A DNA stretch of 64,000 nucleotides, taken from NCBI GenBank assembly GCA_036971615.1, contig JAYKKR010000049.1, positions 62,001 through 126,000 on the forward strand. Direction: 5' to 3'. The stretch is from Amyloporia xantha (taxonomy: Eukaryota; Basidiomycota; Agaricomycetes; Polyporales; Adustoporiaceae). Under the pieces are notes generated by a model, which was given only the letters and a program-made list of their open reading frames with translations, had not been told where the DNA came from and searched no databases. This document shows positions 11,528 to 23,789 of the stretch, piece by piece; within the stretch, counting starts at the first letter, position 1; each line of letters starts with the position of its first letter. Both the position numbers and the translations under genes were made by a program.

Positions 11528-12307
11528 CATCAGCACTTTTGCATATTCCTGACACCCTGACAGCCCTGACATAATTTCGTCAGGCTGTCAGAGCCGTCAG
11601 GCCACAGGGACATTAGTTTAAAACCGAATATAATAAGGAAAATAAAATGCACTCATACAGAATTGAACCCCAAGACTTAGACAAACAAGAAGTAAACATT
11701 AAGTATGACCACTACACCACAAGACCATAAATATATCAAACTACTTAAACATTATGGTCTGAAGTTTCTCCAAGGGTTTCAATCTATTTGGACTTCAACA
11801 AATTTCGACTTTTTGACTTCTTTTATATTGAGTCAAATGAAGCCAGATTAGGGAAATACCAATTCAGATACAGACCTATGCAATGCTGATTATCTTCAAA
11901 ACAATGTCAAATAGTATTGCATAGACTCCACCATTATAATATATCAGGTTGCATGTAATTCCAAGCCTTGTTAGAGTGCACATATTTGAAGACCCTTGGG
12001 GATTAATTATGATATATTGATTAAATAGTGAGCTTTAAAGAAGCTGTTATGGTGTAGTGGTTATGTTGCACTCATACTTATCATATATATTAATGCATGA
12101 GTTCAATTCCTGTGAATGGCATTTTATTTTCAGAGTTTTAGTTAGTTCTCTGACAAACACTGACAACCCTGAGCATCCTGACGGGTTTTCTCTGATGGAG
12201 TATCTAACCCAAACTGACAGCTGGTGTCCTGACATCCCTGACAGGTCCTGAAAGGCCCTGACAAGCCATTTGTCAGGGCTGTCAGGGCATTTGCAGAAGT
12301 TCTGATG
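11528..12307. mobile_element. 780-bp element, copy 1: TIRs plus two opposed tRNA-like heads
   Basis: Ends are inverted: CATCAGCACTTTTGCA on the left, and the reverse complement of the right end reads CATCAGAACTTCTGCA. Both ends continue into tandem CCTGACA/TGTCAGG units. On minus near 11735-11655 there is a Pol III A-box-like TGGTGTAGTGG and a B-box-like GGTTCAATTC; on plus near 12050-12115 there is TGGTGTAGTGG then GAGTTCAATTC. So two tRNA-derived heads point toward the ends of the element. There is no ORF of substance. Flanks show only a possible 2-bp duplication (TT). An equally long copy lies at 18261-19040. Confidence 0.7.
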
Positions 12308-13071
12308 TTGGTATATCTTGCTGTAGTCTAGTGAATTTGCGTCGCTTGTATGGCTAGGTAGGGCTCTATCTCTATGTAATTGTTTTTATGATGAATTACG
12401 GTCATTGAATCTAAGTTTGAAATTAAGTTTTTGATATATCCGTTGGGCGCCTATTTTGCAGTAAGATCGTCGTGATGGTTTGTGGCAAGATCGCCGTGGT
12501 GCGAGTAACTGAATGCTTCCGTGGACAGCATGAGCATATATGTAAGTTGTTGACACTTGACCAGCCGGTATTTCTCTTCGTTTCGCTTCCGTGACTGACA
12601 GCTCACCAACACCGACAAGCTCTTGCCTTTGCACTTCCGCCACCCTCTCCAGCTCGCGTCGCTTCCGCCGCTCTTCGCTATTGCTACACGTAACTTCCAG
12701 GCTGAAATTAATGTGCGAAACATCAAGTGGTGCCGAGTAATTCGAACAACACGTAAGCTCTACTTCTGGCTCTGCGGATCCATCCCATGGTCGTACCACA
12801 TGACAGGAACACCTCAACAGGGAGGCCAAGCTCAGCTAGCTCCTCGCGTTTCTACCCACTGCTATCCTCGACTGTCACACGCAGAGTTCGTCAAGCTGCA
12901 CGATGATCTCCTGTCCTGAGGAGTCAGATTATGTATCCGGCTGCATTCCGTATGTATCCTTTTCCAAACGCGCAGAGTCATTCTGAGATATATAATACCG
13001 CTGTCTGCAGATCACTGGGCCCTACGCCCTCTTATTTACGGCGGCTCAAACGCTGGCTCTCTCGCTTTACA
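12308..13071. other. Upstream region of KDZ transposase gene
   Basis: I cannot support a gene here. The stretch 12600-12920 has open frames of about 100 codons with splice-like signals (GTAAG at 12543 and 12751), which may be upstream exons or a leader of the transposase transcript. Confidence 0.3.
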
Positions 13072-16000
13072 ATGGCACCCACATCTAAGAGGCGACGCCG
13101 GCAGCACGATACTAATGTCGAATTCCATGACCTCTCTGATGATGAGGTCGCGCAACCCCAGCCGACCATTCACCGGCATACAGAGTTCACGTCTAAGGAC
13201 GATCGGGTGTCAACGCACACCAGTTACATAGCTACTACTCCATCCCCAGTCAACACACCTCTCCCGTCTCACATTAGCATTAATACGGACCCACCAAACG
13301 ACACACCTGCTGACCTCTTCGACGATGGATTCCAGGACGTCGACGCTGATTACATTCACGAACTTATCGATATGGAAGGGGTCCATAAGCCCCGCCAGCG
13401 CACAGCAGGAGTAAGTAGTCCTCTGTCTATAGCTCATTCGTCTCATCGACGCAAAATGCAGGACCATCCCCTGCGCGAATGGATTCCTCACAGAGATGAG
13501 TGGTTGGCAGAGTTGATTCGCCACGAAGGCCGGGGCGGTTTCACGCAAGAACATTGCCCCCGATGTGGTCAAGGTACCGCGGAGATCATATGCGTAGACT
13601 GCCACGACTATAGTCTTTACTGTGTATCGTGTATCATCGCCATGCATCAACGTCATCCTTTCCATCGGCTCAAGGTAAGTCTAATTTTGGATGCTACCCG
13701 GATATCCACCTTACCTAGTAATGCGAAGAATTGGGTGAAGACTCATTTCACGCGCAAAACGCTGAAAGACATTGGTCTGCGCTTTCAACTTGGCCATCCC
13801 GTCGGCCAAACATGTGTTAATCCCCAGCGCGCTTGGGCCGATGATTTCATAGTCCTCGACGCAACTGGTGTGCATTCCGTCGGGTTGATTTCTGCAATTG
13901 CGAGTCCGCGGAGCCTCATCATATTCAGCTCCTGCGTGCTCGCTTGTTTCCAGCTACCTCGCAAAACCCCAAGACTGCTGCAACATTCTCCTTGCTTGAA
14001 CAATTCCACGTCCTCTCCACGCAGGCCAACGTTTCCGGGTTTCAGTTCTATGCAGCACTTTCGCGGCGATCGGACAACACTGGGGTACATACACCCAAAG
14101 TATGTGTCGTCGCCATCTGGTGTTCTGCTAAGCTAACTGGTTGTATGTCTAGGACCGATATCCCGCATTCATGAGAATGATACGGCAATGGCGTCACCTG
14201 AAAATGTTAAAGCGAGCTGCACGGGGCCATGACCCGGAGGGTGTTGCGGGTACTGCTCAGGGTAGCTGCGCTGTTTTATGTCCGGCTTGTCCACATCCTG
14301 GCAAGAACCTGCCTGACGACTGGCAGGAAGCTCCGCCTGAGCGCAGGTATGTTTATATACCTGCTGTGTCATTGACGACCATCAGGGCTGACAGCACTCT
14401 GTGTATAGCTGGCTCTACCGCCTCTTCGTCGGCCTAGATGCCAATTTCCGCTTAAAGCGCAAGAAAGTCTCCTCGGATGAGCTTGATCCAGGGCTGAACG
14501 CCGGCTATGCATTCTTTGTTGAAGAGAAAGACTATAAAGAACACATTGCGACGTTTGGCGAGGCCATCATCGAGCCGCCTAGCACTTGTCATAACCACGA
14601 CACCCTCAAGCTGGCGAATATGAAGGGAGCACAGGGCACGGCTGCCAGTGGTGTCGGCACTGTCGAGTGCACCCGCCATGACATGAAACGGCCATGTTCG
14701 GTTGGAGATCTTCAAAAAGGAGAACGGTTCGTATCCTTGTATTTGAACCTTCTTCCCCCGCCGGCAAACTGATCATGTGTTCTAGATACGTTAACATGGA
14801 CTATCTCTGTGCAAGTAGCTTGGAAAAGAATGCTCCTCTCGCCATAGTCGTGTCTTACGACATTGCATGTCAATGGTCGGTCCACTGGTGGGAGCGCATG
14901 CTCCAGTACGGGAGGCCCATATGGGATTTCACCAACCGGCGCATCATCTTTCTAATCCCTAAGTTTCACCTTGCCGCTCACCGAGAGCTTTGTCATCGAA
15001 CGTATTCTTTCAATCTTGTAAAGCATGTCGGACGCACAGATGGCGAGGCTGTGGAGCGCGGTTGGGCTGCCGTCAATCCGTTCTCTTCAAGTACCAAAGA
15101 AATGGGTCCCGGGTCGCGGCGTGATCTCCTCGATGATGTATTTGGTGACTACAATTGGCGAAAGATCTGTATCCTTGGTATGTATCCTATTAGTAGTAAT
15201 CACAGCAAGCTGACGGCCCTCGGTCAGCCCCCACTTTGCTAGCCAAGGTGAAGGCAGCAGTTACAGAGCGCAGTGAGCATGTCGCTGCGTTCGCAGAGTT
15301 TGACTCGGCGTTGCCACGAGAACGGACCGCCCAGTGGAGACAAGTTGTCGAGAGGTGGGAAGCGGATTCAAAGCAACGTAACCCATTTGAAGTCGCGCGA
15401 AAGGTAAGGCCCTGACTGTCGATTCAGCGGCGTATCAGAGCTAACTAAGAAAGTCATTATCTCAGTGATTACACAGGCATCGGTCAGGTTGCAGCTCGCC
15501 GAGGAGGACACCAGACGTCTGCAGGAGGGCAAGACAATGCCAGTGCATGAGTTGGTCACAGCAAGTATGCTTATTACATCGGGTCTTGAGCTCGAAGAAC
15601 AGCAGTAAGTCTTGCTGAATACTTGACTCATTGTTTGTGTGGCTGAGCATGCAAAAGGCGACGGCTGCAATCTGATATCGGCGCGTTGGGACAATATGCG
15701 ACGGACCTGCAGCGCGCGAAGCTCTTGGAGCGCCGCAATGCTCTTCAGCGCAAGCTCGAGTCGTGGATGGAGATCCAGCACCTATACATGCCCCGAGTGG
15801 CCGGCATGCGCTCTCGAACCCCCTCCGGCTCCAAAGATGAGGCTCCTGTGCTCGCGCAACATGCGCCTCTCTTCCTGCCATCAGATATTGTAGATTTGTT
15901 TGACTGTGACCGTGGCTTGGCCGAGTCCGAATTCCGGCTTCGTTATGCACAAGCACACGACGCTCTTGAAGACATGCGTCGACACCTGCGTTTGCAAAGC

Positions 16001-16705
16001 CATCTTTACCACTTCAAAGACCGCTTCGTGCGGGGACAGCGCCCGAACACTCGTGCACGTACTATCCTGTTGACTGTTGAGGACAAGATCAAGGCCGATA
16101 CAGCACGCTACCGCAAGGCCTATGCGGCTCTTCACGCTCTCAAGAATGTTGCTAGCGATCAGGCGTGGCAACGCGAGTTGCGTCTCCTCGAAGACGCTGA
16201 TGTTCGTGGGATGACCGAGGGCCTGTACGGCGAGAGTGAGGGGCGGCGGACATTGTCCTGGATCTGGAGGACTCCCGGTGTTGGCGAGAATGGTGGTAGC
16301 AACGAGGATGAGGGTGTTCAGGAAGGTACGCTTTCCAGGGCCGTTTCTAATATACAAGTGGTCGCTTACAAATGAATAGCATTACGTATTGAATGGTGCA
16401 AGTCGCGAGCCCGGGCAGCGCGCTGGACTGAGGAATGTCAGCTGCTCGAAGAAGAAATGCGCCGCGTGCTGGCGTTCCATGAATACTACGCTAACTGGTG
16501 GCTTTCTCAGATTGAACCAGCCACCAAACGCCTGACATCAGATGAGATCAAGGAGGGTCTTGTGGCATACGCTTTTCGTCAGGCCGAGGTTCGTATCGCG
16601 ATGCGAGATTATTGCCGCCATGCTTGGCGGTGTGTCGGGGAGTGGCTGCAACTGGGTGTTTCTGCAGACGAGGATATTGCTACCCCAGATGTAACGGAAT
16701 TTTGA
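13072..16705 (+). pseudogene. KDZ-class transposase, full length with one frameshift
   Basis: Ten exons with GT-AG introns of 51-73 nt give about 1030 residues. N-terminus: basic KRRRRQ, then an acidic segment. A CxC2-like cluster follows (HCPRCGQG, IICVDCHDYSLYCVSCI, HQRHPFHRL). Core KDZ landmarks are all present: DDFIVLDATGVH, CPACPHPG, GLDANFRLKRK (first acidic residue), STCHNHDTLKLAN, VVSYDIACQW (second), IPKFHLAAHRE and TDGEAVERGW (Glu). The C-terminal coiled-coil region (LQRAKLLERRNALQRKLESW; LSWIW; IEWCKSRARAARW) matches KDZ proteins. The break: at 13884-13888 the frame shifts after VHSVG, where the family reads VGLDFC; one G of the expected TTGGAT is missing, and the next frame continues DFCNCESAEPHH. 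Otherwise no stop. It is flanked at a distance by the two 780-bp elements. Confidence 0.85.
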
Positions 16706-17094
16706 TGAGTAGCATTATCGCATGTAAATAATAGTGTTAAAAATTGATTGTCTATGTCATTATGGTATTTGCTGATGAATCGAACGACGAAGTACAATGA
16801 ACAAATAAATACACGTGTTCTAATATAATAGTCTACACCAATGCCAGTGGATGAATCATAATGTATCATGATGTATAACAATATATCATCATGTATCGCA
16901 GTATATTCTATTGTATCAACAGCTCGATGACAGCCTGAGACGCCACGCGGCGAAACTAAGAATGGCGTCACGTAGAAAATGCTCGCAAATATACAACAGG
17001 AGATGACAAATTGACGAAGTGCAGTGATCGGACGGCGAGGCAAAAGATGAAGTAGGCGGCGCAGAGAGCAGATAAATGACCGCAGAAGGTGGAC
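16706..17094. other. AT-rich tail with ATGTATCA repeats
   Basis: Downstream of the transposase, 16845-16920 contains five or more near-repeats of ATGTATCA/ATATATCA. These could be subterminal repeats of that KDZ element, but I found no matching inverted copy upstream of the gene. Confidence 0.35.
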
Positions 17095-17585
17095 CAGCGG
17101 AAGAAGGCGCGGCCAGTAAGGGGCGGCTAGTAGAGGCAGCTGAATAGGAAGTAGGAACAATCCAGTAGTATGGATATGATGGCCCAGTTAGTTGACGGCA
17201 GCGGAAGCGACAAGCTGCAGGAACAACATAGAACTAAGTAGTAGGAAGGAGCGGGAGCAGAGGCAGGAAGGGCGAGAGCAGGAACAGTGGACAGGAGGGA
17301 ACGCAGGCATGGGAGAGCAGGAACGGCGGGCCAGAGGGGCGGCGGGTAAAAGAGGCGGCCAGTAGCGGCAGCCGAATAGGAACAATACAATTATGGTAGT
17401 ATATGGGTCACGGTATCGAAACGCATTTGATTCGGTGGGGGCAGCGAGATAACGGCAGCGGAAGGGACAGGGTTGTAAATAGCAGGGAAGGCGTAGACAT
17501 AGGTACTAGGGGAGAGCAGGAGCAGAGGCATGAGGGGCGTAGCAAGGGAGAGCAGGAATGGCGGGCAGGGGATCCGCGGTGCGTA
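17095..17585. repeat. Purine-rich imperfect tandem duplication, unit about 240 bp
   Basis: The plus strand is strongly purine-biased (GGAGCAGAGGCA, GAGAGCAGGAA). Two units share the same order of blocks: GCGGCCAGTA, GGCAGC(T/C)GAATAGGA, ACGGCAGCGGAAG, GAGCAGAGGCA, GGGAGAGCAGGAA(C/T)GGCGGGC. The first spans about 17103-17340 and the second about 17341-17580. Open frames on minus are Pro/Leu/Ser-rich by composition and not convincing as genes. The strand asymmetry could favour triplex or R-loop structures (inference). Confidence 0.55.
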
Positions 17586-18260
17586 GAAGTGGCGATTGGC
17601 GCCAGGAATCGACCAAATGCGGCAAGGGCGGGATGACAAATGGAAAAGCCTAACAGGGCAAGCACGAAAGGCGGGAAGAATCAAAGATGCCAATCGCGTG
17701 GCGCAGGCTATAGCGAGTTGCGGTGATGCCGGAGCTCCCTATGAAAAGCCCGGCGTGTGCAGTACCTGATCATGTAAGCAATACATCTCTAGAGCTCATT
17801 GTTGCATCATATGGATCTCTTAGAAGAGTGGTCAATGTAACGGCCTTTATGCTGTAGGGACACAATATATTGTATCACCATGCCAGGCTCAGGTGGCACA
17901 AGCACCGATATATGCAGGAGGCTGGCCATCGCTGCCGGGTCTACCTATACCATGCATTGTGCAAGGATTTGAGCATGTTTCTTAGTGAGGTATGGTCCGA
18001 AAGAAAACAATACTACGTACGCGGGCTGACGCCATGGACTCATCGTAGGGAGAGATGTGTCAACGCGTGGAACGGAAGTGGTGTTGGAATCGGTGGATCT
18101 CTCTGTGGACAGGATATTTTGCTCTGTGCCTACCTCCTGGCCTCCTGTCGCTTCCTATGCACATGACATTGCAGGCTTCGTGGAATCTCCCGTAGGGGGA
18201 AATCCGGGGAACACAGAACTGCGACGAGTTATTCGACTGTACAAACGTTGACTTGTTCCG
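17586..18260. other. Unassigned stretch between repeat and 780-bp element
   Basis: No supported gene; open frames are short and lack domain signals. Confidence 0.4.
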
Positions 18261-19040
18261 CATCAGCACTTTTGCATATCCCTGACACCCTGACAGCCCT
18301 GACATAATTTCGTCAGGCTGTCAGAGCCGTCAGGCCACAGGGACATTAGTTTAAAACCGAATATAATATGGAAAATAAAATGCACTCATACAGAATTGAA
18401 CCCCAAGACTTAGACAAGCAAGAAGTAAACATTAAGTATGACCACTACACCACAAGACCATAAATATATTAATCTACTTAAACATTATGGTCTGAAGTTT
18501 CTCCAAGGGTTTCAATCTATTTGGACTTCAACAAATTTCGACTTTTTGACTTCTTTTATATTGAGTCAAATTAAGCCAGATTAGGGAAATACCAATTCAG
18601 ACACAGACCTATGCAATGCTAATTATCTTCAAAACAATGTCAAATAGTATTGCATAGACTCCACCATTATAATATATCAGGTTGCATGTAATTCCCAGCC
18701 TTGTTAGAGTGCACATATTTGAAGACCCTTGGGGATTAATTTTGATATATTAATTGAATAGTGAGCTTTAGAGAAGTTGTTATGGTGTAGTGGTTATGTT
18801 GCACTCATACTTATCATATATATTAATGCATGAGTTCAATTCCTCCAAATGGCATTTTATTGCCAGAGTTTTAGTTAGTTATCTGACAAACACTGACAAC
18901 CCTGAGCATCCTGACGGGTTTTTTCTGATGGAGTATCTAACCCAAACTGACAGCTGGTGTCCTGACATCCCTGACAGGTCCTGAAAGGCCCTGACAAGCC
19001 ATTTGTCAGGGCTGTCAGGGCATTTGCAGAAGTTCTGATG
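18261..19040. mobile_element. 780-bp element, copy 2
   Basis: Same length and direct orientation as 11528-12307; every landmark is offset by exactly 6733 bp, so the two copies differ only by substitutions (a few percent). The CATCAG...CTGATG termini, CCTGACA subterminal units and the two opposed tRNA-like promoter heads are conserved. Flanks show a possible 2-bp CG duplication. Together with copy 1 it brackets the KDZ gene, but nothing shows that the pair moves as a unit. Confidence 0.7.
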
Positions 19041-19804
19041 CGGGAGAGTCGTTCACCGCAGCTGGTAGCTGACTCGGAATTGTTGTGGACCTTTACCAAG
19101 AGTCCTCCAGTGATGTGTACGGTATGTATCATAGCTGAAACGTCGATTTGTCCGCTCTCACATTTCCTGGTTACCTTTATCAGTTGAACATTTGGGAGGC
19201 CCTCAGCGACCTTATTCAAGTTTCAGATTGCGCGTCAGGGTACGGTGGCTCAGATGACAGAAGATGCGCCTTCGTCTCGCCTTGCAAATCTCCACTTTCT
19301 TGGGTGACTCTTTCGTCGTGTTGCCCGCCCTGAAATTGTCACGCCTCACACTATGGCAGTCGCGCTTACTGCAGACTCGGAAATTGGAATGTTGGTCGGT
19401 CTCTTCTGCCGACCATGTGCCACGTACGTACTTCCCCTCGTGGTCTACACGATCATGCCGATGTTGACTACTTTTTCGCTCCCTCAGCTGCACCCACCAC
19501 CTTGGTGTCGACGGATCTGTCAGATATATAGAAATGAAGAGGAGTTGTGCGCACTTGGGATTGATTCTATACCTCCATGGCATTATTTACAATATTCACA
19601 TGCCTAGTTGGTCCACTCCCTACGTAAAAAAAACTCGTGAAAAACGTGTAAAAATATCAGGCAACGCAGCATGTTACAAAAAGTCGAGTTATGCAGCCGG
19701 CACCAATGGAAAGCTGCAAAACCGGAGGAGCAGTCGCGACGATCATGTGACACGTTCCCCTCGCCGAACGAACGCGCTTCGCGTCTCCTAAATGACCCTC
19801 TGTT
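19041..19804 (+). other. Possible degraded coding segment
   Basis: Short protein-like stretches occur in different plus frames with splice-like joints: LNIWEALSDLIQVSD near 19185, MTEDAPSSRLANLHFLG near 19253, and VTPHTMAVALTADSEIG near 19338-19390, the last continuing as MLVGLFCRPCA. They could be exons of a decayed gene. I recognise no family. Confidence 0.25.
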
Positions 19805-20634
19805 CTCTTCGCGTACCCGATGCCTAGCAAGTCAAAGCCTTAAATACATGCGGGGCGCACGGTCCGTCAAAAGGTCGAACGCCACCGCTAACGCCGACGA
19901 CTATCGAACAACGCAGTATCTTCGTGGCAGACGACGGAACGCGTCCGACCTGCACCGTCTCCGCACTGCACTCGCACCCAGTAATGTCTATCTCTCCCAT
20001 AACATTGCTTGTCCAAACGCGTTTGACGTGCCACACGCGGTCGATCGCGCGTTTCGCGGTCTGGGAGACGGTCGAGTGGCGTCGTCGACGTCCCCACTGC
20101 ATCCAGATGACCACCTCCTTGGGCGGAGCATGCTTTTAGCGTCATGAAATGTGGGTTCCACCCGTCAAATATCAATGTGCCGGAACACCGGGAACAGTCA
20201 GCTCGCGGTCGGCGTTTGTGGTCTACGGTTCGGAGCAGCTTTCTCGGCATTACGGTGATTCTCATGCACTATGACTTGGCAGCGGACACGATTGAAAGTC
20301 TTCTGTCGTATCAAGAGATGCTCGTGCTTATAAAACGCAAAGTCGAGTGGCTGTGTTGCACTATCATTTGAGCTTGCACAAAGCAACGATGATCATTGAC
20401 GGTGTGTGTACTCTTCGAAACTGCAATCTCCTGCATACCCTCAGGCTGCACGATCTCGATATTTCCGCATTCGTATGTCCTCCAACCTACTCTGAATCCT
20501 ATTCTCGCCTACTTCACCGACACATATCTGCTTCGGAACGTTCCGTGTTGGGTTGTCGCGGTCTGTACCATTATTGACATCGCCGAGGACAATGCTCTTA
20601 GACAATGAGACATGCATTCGCGTCGCTTGTCTCG
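19805..20634 (+). repeat. Dispersed repeat family, copy B
   Basis: Aligns with the reverse complement of 2628-3405 from the upstream block (GATGCCTA(C/G)C) to the end block GACAATGAGAC followed by GCATTCG(C/T)GTCGC(T/C)TGTCTC. The longest frame here (to 20147) reads ANADDYRTTQYLRGRRR and CPNAFDVPHAVDRAF. The second half has the frame CVLFETAIS through TIIDIAEDNALRQ, matching CLICKIAIS through LIVDVFEDN of copy A at the protein level. It is probably a decayed protein-coding repeat. Confidence 0.6.
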
Positions 20635-22108
20635 GCTTCCTTTGTCTCCAGCTGGGATATAAACACCACAGGGCTCAGGGTGGCAGTCGATATTGCGCCT
20701 TTTCTCGATCTGTCTTCAGCTTCGTTCGTAGTACCTGGGTGAGAACGTTCACGACGACGCCCTACTGTAGGCTCCAAAGGTGGGCCATGTTGCCTCTTCG
20801 TTTTCTCATGCATTGCTTGATCTCATGTGTTCATGATATTGTTTATCACCAGGCGCAAAGGGGGCAACACGAGTGAGGTGCCGTCTTGTCCGTTCGTCAA
20901 TATATTGTATTCAGGACATCCATACTGGAGGTACGTTTATTCCTTGAGATAATGCAGGTGTCTTACTTTGCCCGCTGATGATCATCATACTAGATAGAAA
21001 CATGCCCGAAGCATCGCGATCTACTTTTCCCCTGACATTCCGCGCCTCCACGATATCCATGTACCAAATCGACGAATTGAATAAAGGCCTCATTCAGGCC
21101 GGGACCAGCTGCGTCGGAGCTGGCCGTTTGCACGCTCGTTGTCGTTCAAGGGGACTTGCTTTACCTGACACCGCGGATGGGGCCTTTTAGACTTTGCTTC
21201 CAGATACTGCGGAACAGAAATGTCGGTATGGCATGCCCTTCAAGCATACACATCAGAGACCTAGTCCCGTTAAAGCCTAAAGCTGAAGGTCAGCCACCTT
21301 AGACACTCGATGCTTTCCTTTTCTGACCGATTCTGTCACTTGTGTCCAGATTTGACGCTGCGGGTGAATGACGCAGCGAGCCATTTTGCGCGATCGTACG
21401 TTGTACTGGGCAAATGCGTTTCGAGGAGCCTCGGTCTATGATGCGGAGATTCGCGCTTCCGATGTCCTGACTCCTGCGTCGGCTGGTTGATGACATGGAT
21501 GGAGTGATTTCAGGACTCGGGCTGTCCGTCTCTCCGAAAAGAGGCCGTAAGCGATGTAGTTTTTCTTGTACTTGTTCTCAGAGGAGAGTCATTCGTGTAT
21601 ACGAATTGCGATATGACTGAATGTGCAATATGTGTGCATTGTTTGTCTCATGGATGGACCGTCGGTCACTATCTACTATGTGACAGTCAGCTGTGAGCGT
21701 GGTGCGATTGATTGCAACCCGACTTTATTCGAGCGACACACGATGTGTGAAAGACCACAGCAGCGCCTCTGTGCCCCGGCAGGTGATCTCCATGCTTGCG
21801 GTGCTATATACCTAGCAGGAGCAGCGACGCCGATCGAGAGCAGGCGAGAGTGGCAGGCGGCCCGGCGACCGCACATCCGTCGGCCCCGGTGGCACCTGCC
21901 TATTACGGTATTGCACTTGCCTGTTTCGAGATCCTCGGGGGGATGTCGGGGAGATCGCACCGATAAGATAGGGCGCGTGGGCGGCTAAGGGCGAGAGTCA
22001 TGAGCCGTCGACTGAGGACCCTGCCGTCGTCTCTCTCTTTCTGCCACTAAGTAGACCCCGCTCTGATACGTCGACCCCGGCTCTCAGTCGTCCTCTCGCC
22101 CGCGCACG
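20635..22108. other. Intergenic stretch upstream of aldose epimerase
   Basis: No gene is supported. GC content rises after about 21750, where the native block begins. The final 100 bp before 22109 are CT-rich and probably hold the promoter of the epimerase gene. Confidence 0.4.
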
Positions 22109-23789
22109 ATGACCGTCACCGCAGACGACCCGGCGTTCACGCCCATGCTCCTCACTCTCCCCTCTCTAACCCCCACCCTCGCACTCGAGGTATGTCCTTC
22201 GCTGCCTTGACTCCCTTGGTCTCACTCGCCCTAGGTCTTGCCACTCGGCCTCACCCTCCACCGCCTCTTCATCCAAGCTGACGGCAAGGTCCGTCTCCGT
22301 GTATCTCCCTTGTTTCCCGCTGACGCCCCGCAGACACACGACATCCTCATCGGCCCCGAGGCCCCCGCCGCCCATCTCACCCAGAAGTACACCAACACCA
22401 TCATCGGCCGCTACGCCAACCGCGTCCCCGCAGGCACCCACTCCTTCTCCCGCGCAGGCTTCTCTGCGTCCCTCACCGCTGCCAGCAACGAGTCCCCCAC
22501 CGTCTCCCTCCACGGCGGCATCACCGGCTTCGACCTCGCCCCCTGGCAGCCCCTCCCCGACCCCACCGCAGCCACCCTCTTCACCCCCGAGGAACTCAAC
22601 ACCATCCAGGCCCGCGTCCCGTCCGCGTGCATATACGCCCGCACCTCCGAGAACGGCGAGGAGGGCTACCCCGGCCGCCTCCACGTCGAGGTCCTCGTCG
22701 GTCTCCTCCCGTCCCGGGGCCCGCCCGCCGCCGACCGCACCGAGTGGCACCTCGGCAGCGTCCTCCTCGTCTACCGCGCCAAGCTCCTCGACGACGCCAC
22801 CGTCACCCCCGTCAACCTCACCCAGGTGCGTCCCGTGCACTCCGCGTGCGCGTGCCGCTGACGAGCCGTTACTTAGCACTGGGGCTTCAACCTCGACGCG
22901 TCGCTCCAGGACGGCCAGAGCGTCAAGGACCACACGCTCTCCCTCAGGGTGCGTCTCCGCGCGCTGTCTGCCTTGCCCCCGCTGACCCTGCCTCTCCTTC
23001 TGCTGGCAGTCCTCGCACACGCTCGCCCTCGCCGCAGACGCCAACTCGGCCGGCGCGCTCGCACCCGTCGCGGGCACGCACCACGCGCACGCCGAGAAGG
23101 CGACGCGCACGATCGGGGAGCGCTTCCCCGAGAACGGCTACGGTGCGTGTCCGCCGCGCGCACGGCGCCAGGGCCGCTGCTGACGCGCGACGCCTCTGAA
23201 TCCGCAGACGAGTTCTACCTCCTCGAGCCGCGCACGACCCCCGCGCCGCCCGTGCGCCTCGCCGCGTCCGAGCTCGGGCCCTCCGCGGACCTCGTGCGCC
23301 CCGCGCTCGACGACCAGGAGGCGGACGTCGAGCTCGCGAGCGCGAAGAGCGGGCTGCGGCTGAGTTTCCACACGAACCGTGCGTCGCCCGCGCCCCCGCA
23401 TTTTGCGTTTTGCGCAGCCTGACCGTTTTGACTTTGTTTTCCATTTCGCGCGGCACGTGGCACGCAGAGTCCGGGGTGCAGTTCTACTCGAACAACTTTG
23501 CGGACCCGGCCAAGACGGCGCGGAAGAAGATCCACGGCGGGTCCGGGGCGACCGGTGATGGGTACGAGCCGGGATGTGCGTCGCACGCTTTGTTCCCTTG
23601 CGCCCGTGTGGATCCACTGATACTGCCCTCGCAGCGGCTGCGTTTCTGGAGTTCCACGAGCCGCTCGCGGCGTGGCTGCACCCCGAGACGGTCGGGCGCT
23701 CGGGGAGCGACACGCTGCTTGCCTCGGGGGAGGTGTACAACAACTATGTGCGTCTGGACGTGTGGTACCGCAGCCCCGAGGGCCTGTGA
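22109..23789 (+). CDS. Aldose 1-epimerase (galactose mutarotase)
   Basis: Interconverts alpha and beta anomers of hexoses such as galactose and glucose in the cytoplasm, feeding the Leloir pathway. Eight exons (22109-22189, 22235-22288, 22334-22825, 22877-22948, 23010-23142, 23208-23378, 23468-23575, 23635-23789) join to 422 codons. Family landmarks in order: NTIIGRYANR, LHGGITGFD, GEEGYPG, the TPVNLTQHWGFNL block (catalytic His region), GYDEFYLL, GVQFYSNNF, and FLEFHEPLAAWLHPE, where the first Glu is the likely catalytic base. Length is somewhat above the usual 340-380 residues owing to loop inserts. Codon use is very GC-rich, so the opposite strand and other frames stay open for long distances. 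A canonical, apparently intact gene. Confidence 0.9.

Noticed and set aside
12057..12251. 64-codon frame repeated at 18790-18984
   Set aside because: Conserved only because the 780-bp element is duplicated; it runs through the tRNA-like head and CCTGACA repeats.
22166..23110. Long minus-strand frame of 314 codons opposite the aldose epimerase
   Set aside because: Composition is Gly/Glu/Ala/Val-biased from GC-rich antisense codons; the plus strand has a complete, motif-bearing gene.
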